Shown piece after piece: positions 62,971-64,000 of a stretch of DNA of 64,000 bases. Each line of letters opens with the position of its first letter. Position 1 is the stretch's first letter. This DNA is from Mesoplasma syrphidae (GTDB lineage: Bacteria; Bacillota_I; Bacilli_A; Mycoplasmatales; Mycoplasmataceae): the NCBI RefSeq assembly GCF_002843565.1, contig NZ_CP025257.1, forward strand, positions 496,001-560,000. Reading direction: 5' to 3'. The position numbers and the translations under genes were made by a program. Under the pieces are notes generated by a model that was not told the DNA's origin, made no database searches, and saw only the letters and a program-made list of their open reading frames with translations.

Positions 62971-63525
62971 TTATGCTCTACCAGAATATTTACCATCAAT
63001 AGTACTAATAAGCACTTTTGTTCCTTCATTTACAAATAATGGAACTTGAATTTCTAATCCTGTTTCAACAACTGCTTTTTTTTGAGCACCACTGGTTGTA
63101 TCACCTTTAACAGCTGCTTCAGCAGAAGTTACTGTTAACTCAACTTTATCTGGTAAGGCAATTCCTAAAATTTCTCCATCATATTCTGCCATTTTAATCA
63201 TTAATCCATCAATCAAAAATTTTGATTCTCATTCCAATTTTGTCATTGGAATTTGCACTTGTTCATAAGTTTCAGTGTCCATCAAGTATGCCTCATTACC
63301 ATCATTATATAAATATTGCATATCTTTTCTTTCAATCATTGCCTTACCAACTTTGTCACCACCCGTAAATGTGATTTCAACACGAGCACCAGTACGCAAA
63401 TTTTTAACTTTTACTGTTACTTTTCCTTGTTGTCTGCCAGTTTTTGAAAATGATTGATCAATAACTACAAAGATATTTCCTTCGTATAAGAATGTTGTTC
63501 CAGGACGTAAGTCATTTACTTGCAT
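62971..63525 (-). CDS. efp: Translation elongation factor P
   Basis: A 184-residue EF-P that relieves ribosome stalling at polyproline. It begins MQVNDLRPGTTFLYEGNIFV, the domain I loop is SFSKTGRQQGKVTVKVKNL, domain II contains MIERKDMQYLYNDGNEAYLM and domain III LPDKVELTV and STIDGKYSGRA. The residue at the loop tip that is a modified Lys in most bacteria is Arg31. RBS AAGGAG. Extended -10 promoter upstream (63560-63568). Confidence 0.96.
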
Positions 63526-63559
63526 TATTAATATCTCCTTTTATTTTTTAGTCTAATTT

Positions 63560-63568
63560 ATTATAACA
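63560..63568 (-). promoter_or_regulatory. Extended -10 promoter of efp
   Basis: The minus-strand TGTTATAAT is a TGn extended -10 hexamer with a perfect TATAAT, about 35 nt upstream of the efp ATG and just after the terminator of the upstream gene. Confidence 0.6.
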
Positions 63569-63573
63569 TTTTT

Positions 63574-63602
63574 CTAAAAAAAATAAGACTAAAAGTCTTA
63601 TT
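63574..63602 (-). terminator. Terminator of the right-edge membrane gene
   Basis: The minus-strand stem AATAAGACT / AGTCTTATT with a three-base loop is followed by T8. It overlaps the stop codon of the gene at 63598. Confidence 0.85.
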
Positions 63603-64000
63603 GAGAGGTCTTATTGAATTCAAATAAATGCTTTCTAATATTCGGAGCACTTAAACCCTTATAAATTATGAATCCCACCAATATGGTAACTGCAAATTGG
63701 ATTGAATCAGTAATTAAAGCCTTTATAATCACGGAATCACTAAACCCATAAACTAATCCCGTATAAGGTATATATATAAATACTAATGCAGCTGCAAATA
63801 TGATTGTTCCATAAACCGTAAGATATTTGCTTAAACCTTTTATAATAATAAACATTAGCATATTTATTAAAATTGTCATTGGAATAAATATAAGTCCTCC
63901 TGCAATTGCATCAAGCATGGTTCCATAAATAATTCCAACTATTAATAGTGATGGTCCAGGCATTAAAGCACACAAAGCTAAATAAAATCCTGATGTTAGC
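63598..64000 (-). CDS. C-terminal part of an ECF-type transporter S component (cut by right edge)
   Basis: The frame is open through the right edge; about 134 residues are visible. They form at least four hydrophobic helices (LLIVGIIYGTMLDAIAGG, FIPMTILINMLMFIIIKGL, YGTIIFAAALVFIYIP, SIQFAVTILVGFIIY) with a basic C-terminus. The small-residue-rich helix before LDAIAGGLIFIP resembles mollicute ECF S components (vitamin uptake subunits). Substrate cannot be inferred, and the call is tentative because the N-terminus is missing. Confidence 0.45.
   Translation of the reverse strand, partial: LTSGFYLALCALMPGPSLLIVGIIYGTMLDAIAGGLIFIPMTILINMLMFIIIKGLSKYLTVYGTIIFAAALVFIYIPYTGLVYGFSDSVIIKALITDSIQFAVTILVGFIIYKGLSAPNIRKHLFEFNKTSQ

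Noticed and set aside
1-64000. CRISPR array, insertion sequence, prophage, tRNA or rRNA genes
   Set aside because: No repeat-spacer arrays, transposase or integrase genes, or RNA gene sequences were seen in the gaps between the coding regions.

Overview
The window is a 64 kb piece of a low-GC Mollicutes chromosome. TGA is read as tryptophan in nearly every gene (for example valS, comEC, secDF and the giant FtsX-type permease are each one open frame only if TGA is Trp), TGG is the minor Trp codon, and there is a MOLPALP-type lipoprotein, a glycerol/H2O2 (glpF-glpO-glpK) operon, a bifunctional RelA and a CIRCE element. The gene content and order suggest the Entomoplasma/Mesoplasma/Spiroplasma side of the class; this placement is inference, because no rRNA or tRNA gene lies here.

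Layout. 1-4826 (+): the end of an unknown membrane protein, then a compact ribF-nfo-nusB-tlyA-dinB run. 4844-6342 (-): coaE, a small DUF4258-like protein and a SigH/ComX-like alternative sigma factor. 6413-9903 (-): glpK, glpO, glpF. 10076-12450 (-): an unknown membrane protein and holA; 12579 (+): rpsT. 12883-17601 (-): comEC and valS. 17747-24229 (-): an unknown membrane protein, a P-type cation ATPase, engB and three unknown proteins. 24315 (+): an orphan gene. 25041-31742 (-): a lipoprotein, aspS-hisS, relA and apt. 31754-37326 (-): secDF and a YitT-type protein. 37394-47182 (-): the ybeY-era-recO / glyS-dnaG-rpoD-trmK-nif3-DEAD helicase core block. 47225-49657 (-): a C39-peptidase ABC-like protein and a DJ-1 protein. 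49731-57578: a 1783-residue FtsX-type permease divergent from a MOLPALP lipoprotein. 57595-64000 (-): rarA, lon (behind CIRCE), tig, an Asp23-like gene, efp and a partial ECF-type S component.

How the parts relate. Most of the window is housekeeping: translation (four aminoacyl-tRNA synthetases, rpsT, efp, era, ybeY), replication and repair (dnaG, holA, dinB, nfo, recO, rarA), secretion and quality control (secDF, tig, lon). The accessory interest lies in a possible small regulon. A SigH/ComX-like sigma factor (5800-6342) shares the window with comEC (DNA uptake) and a C39-peptidase transporter-like protein, the family that includes competence-peptide exporters. The last two genes have no ATG near their required N-termini. 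Both are preceded by an 18/20-identical sequence at exactly the same distance from an ATT codon (14923-14950 and 49073-49100), and a looser copy precedes the sigma gene. The sigma gene itself stops at a TAA inside its predicted region 4, followed by a perfect 9-bp hairpin and a further 19-codon open stretch in the same frame. The C39 protein keeps the peptidase triad but has lost the Walker A and most other ATPase motifs.
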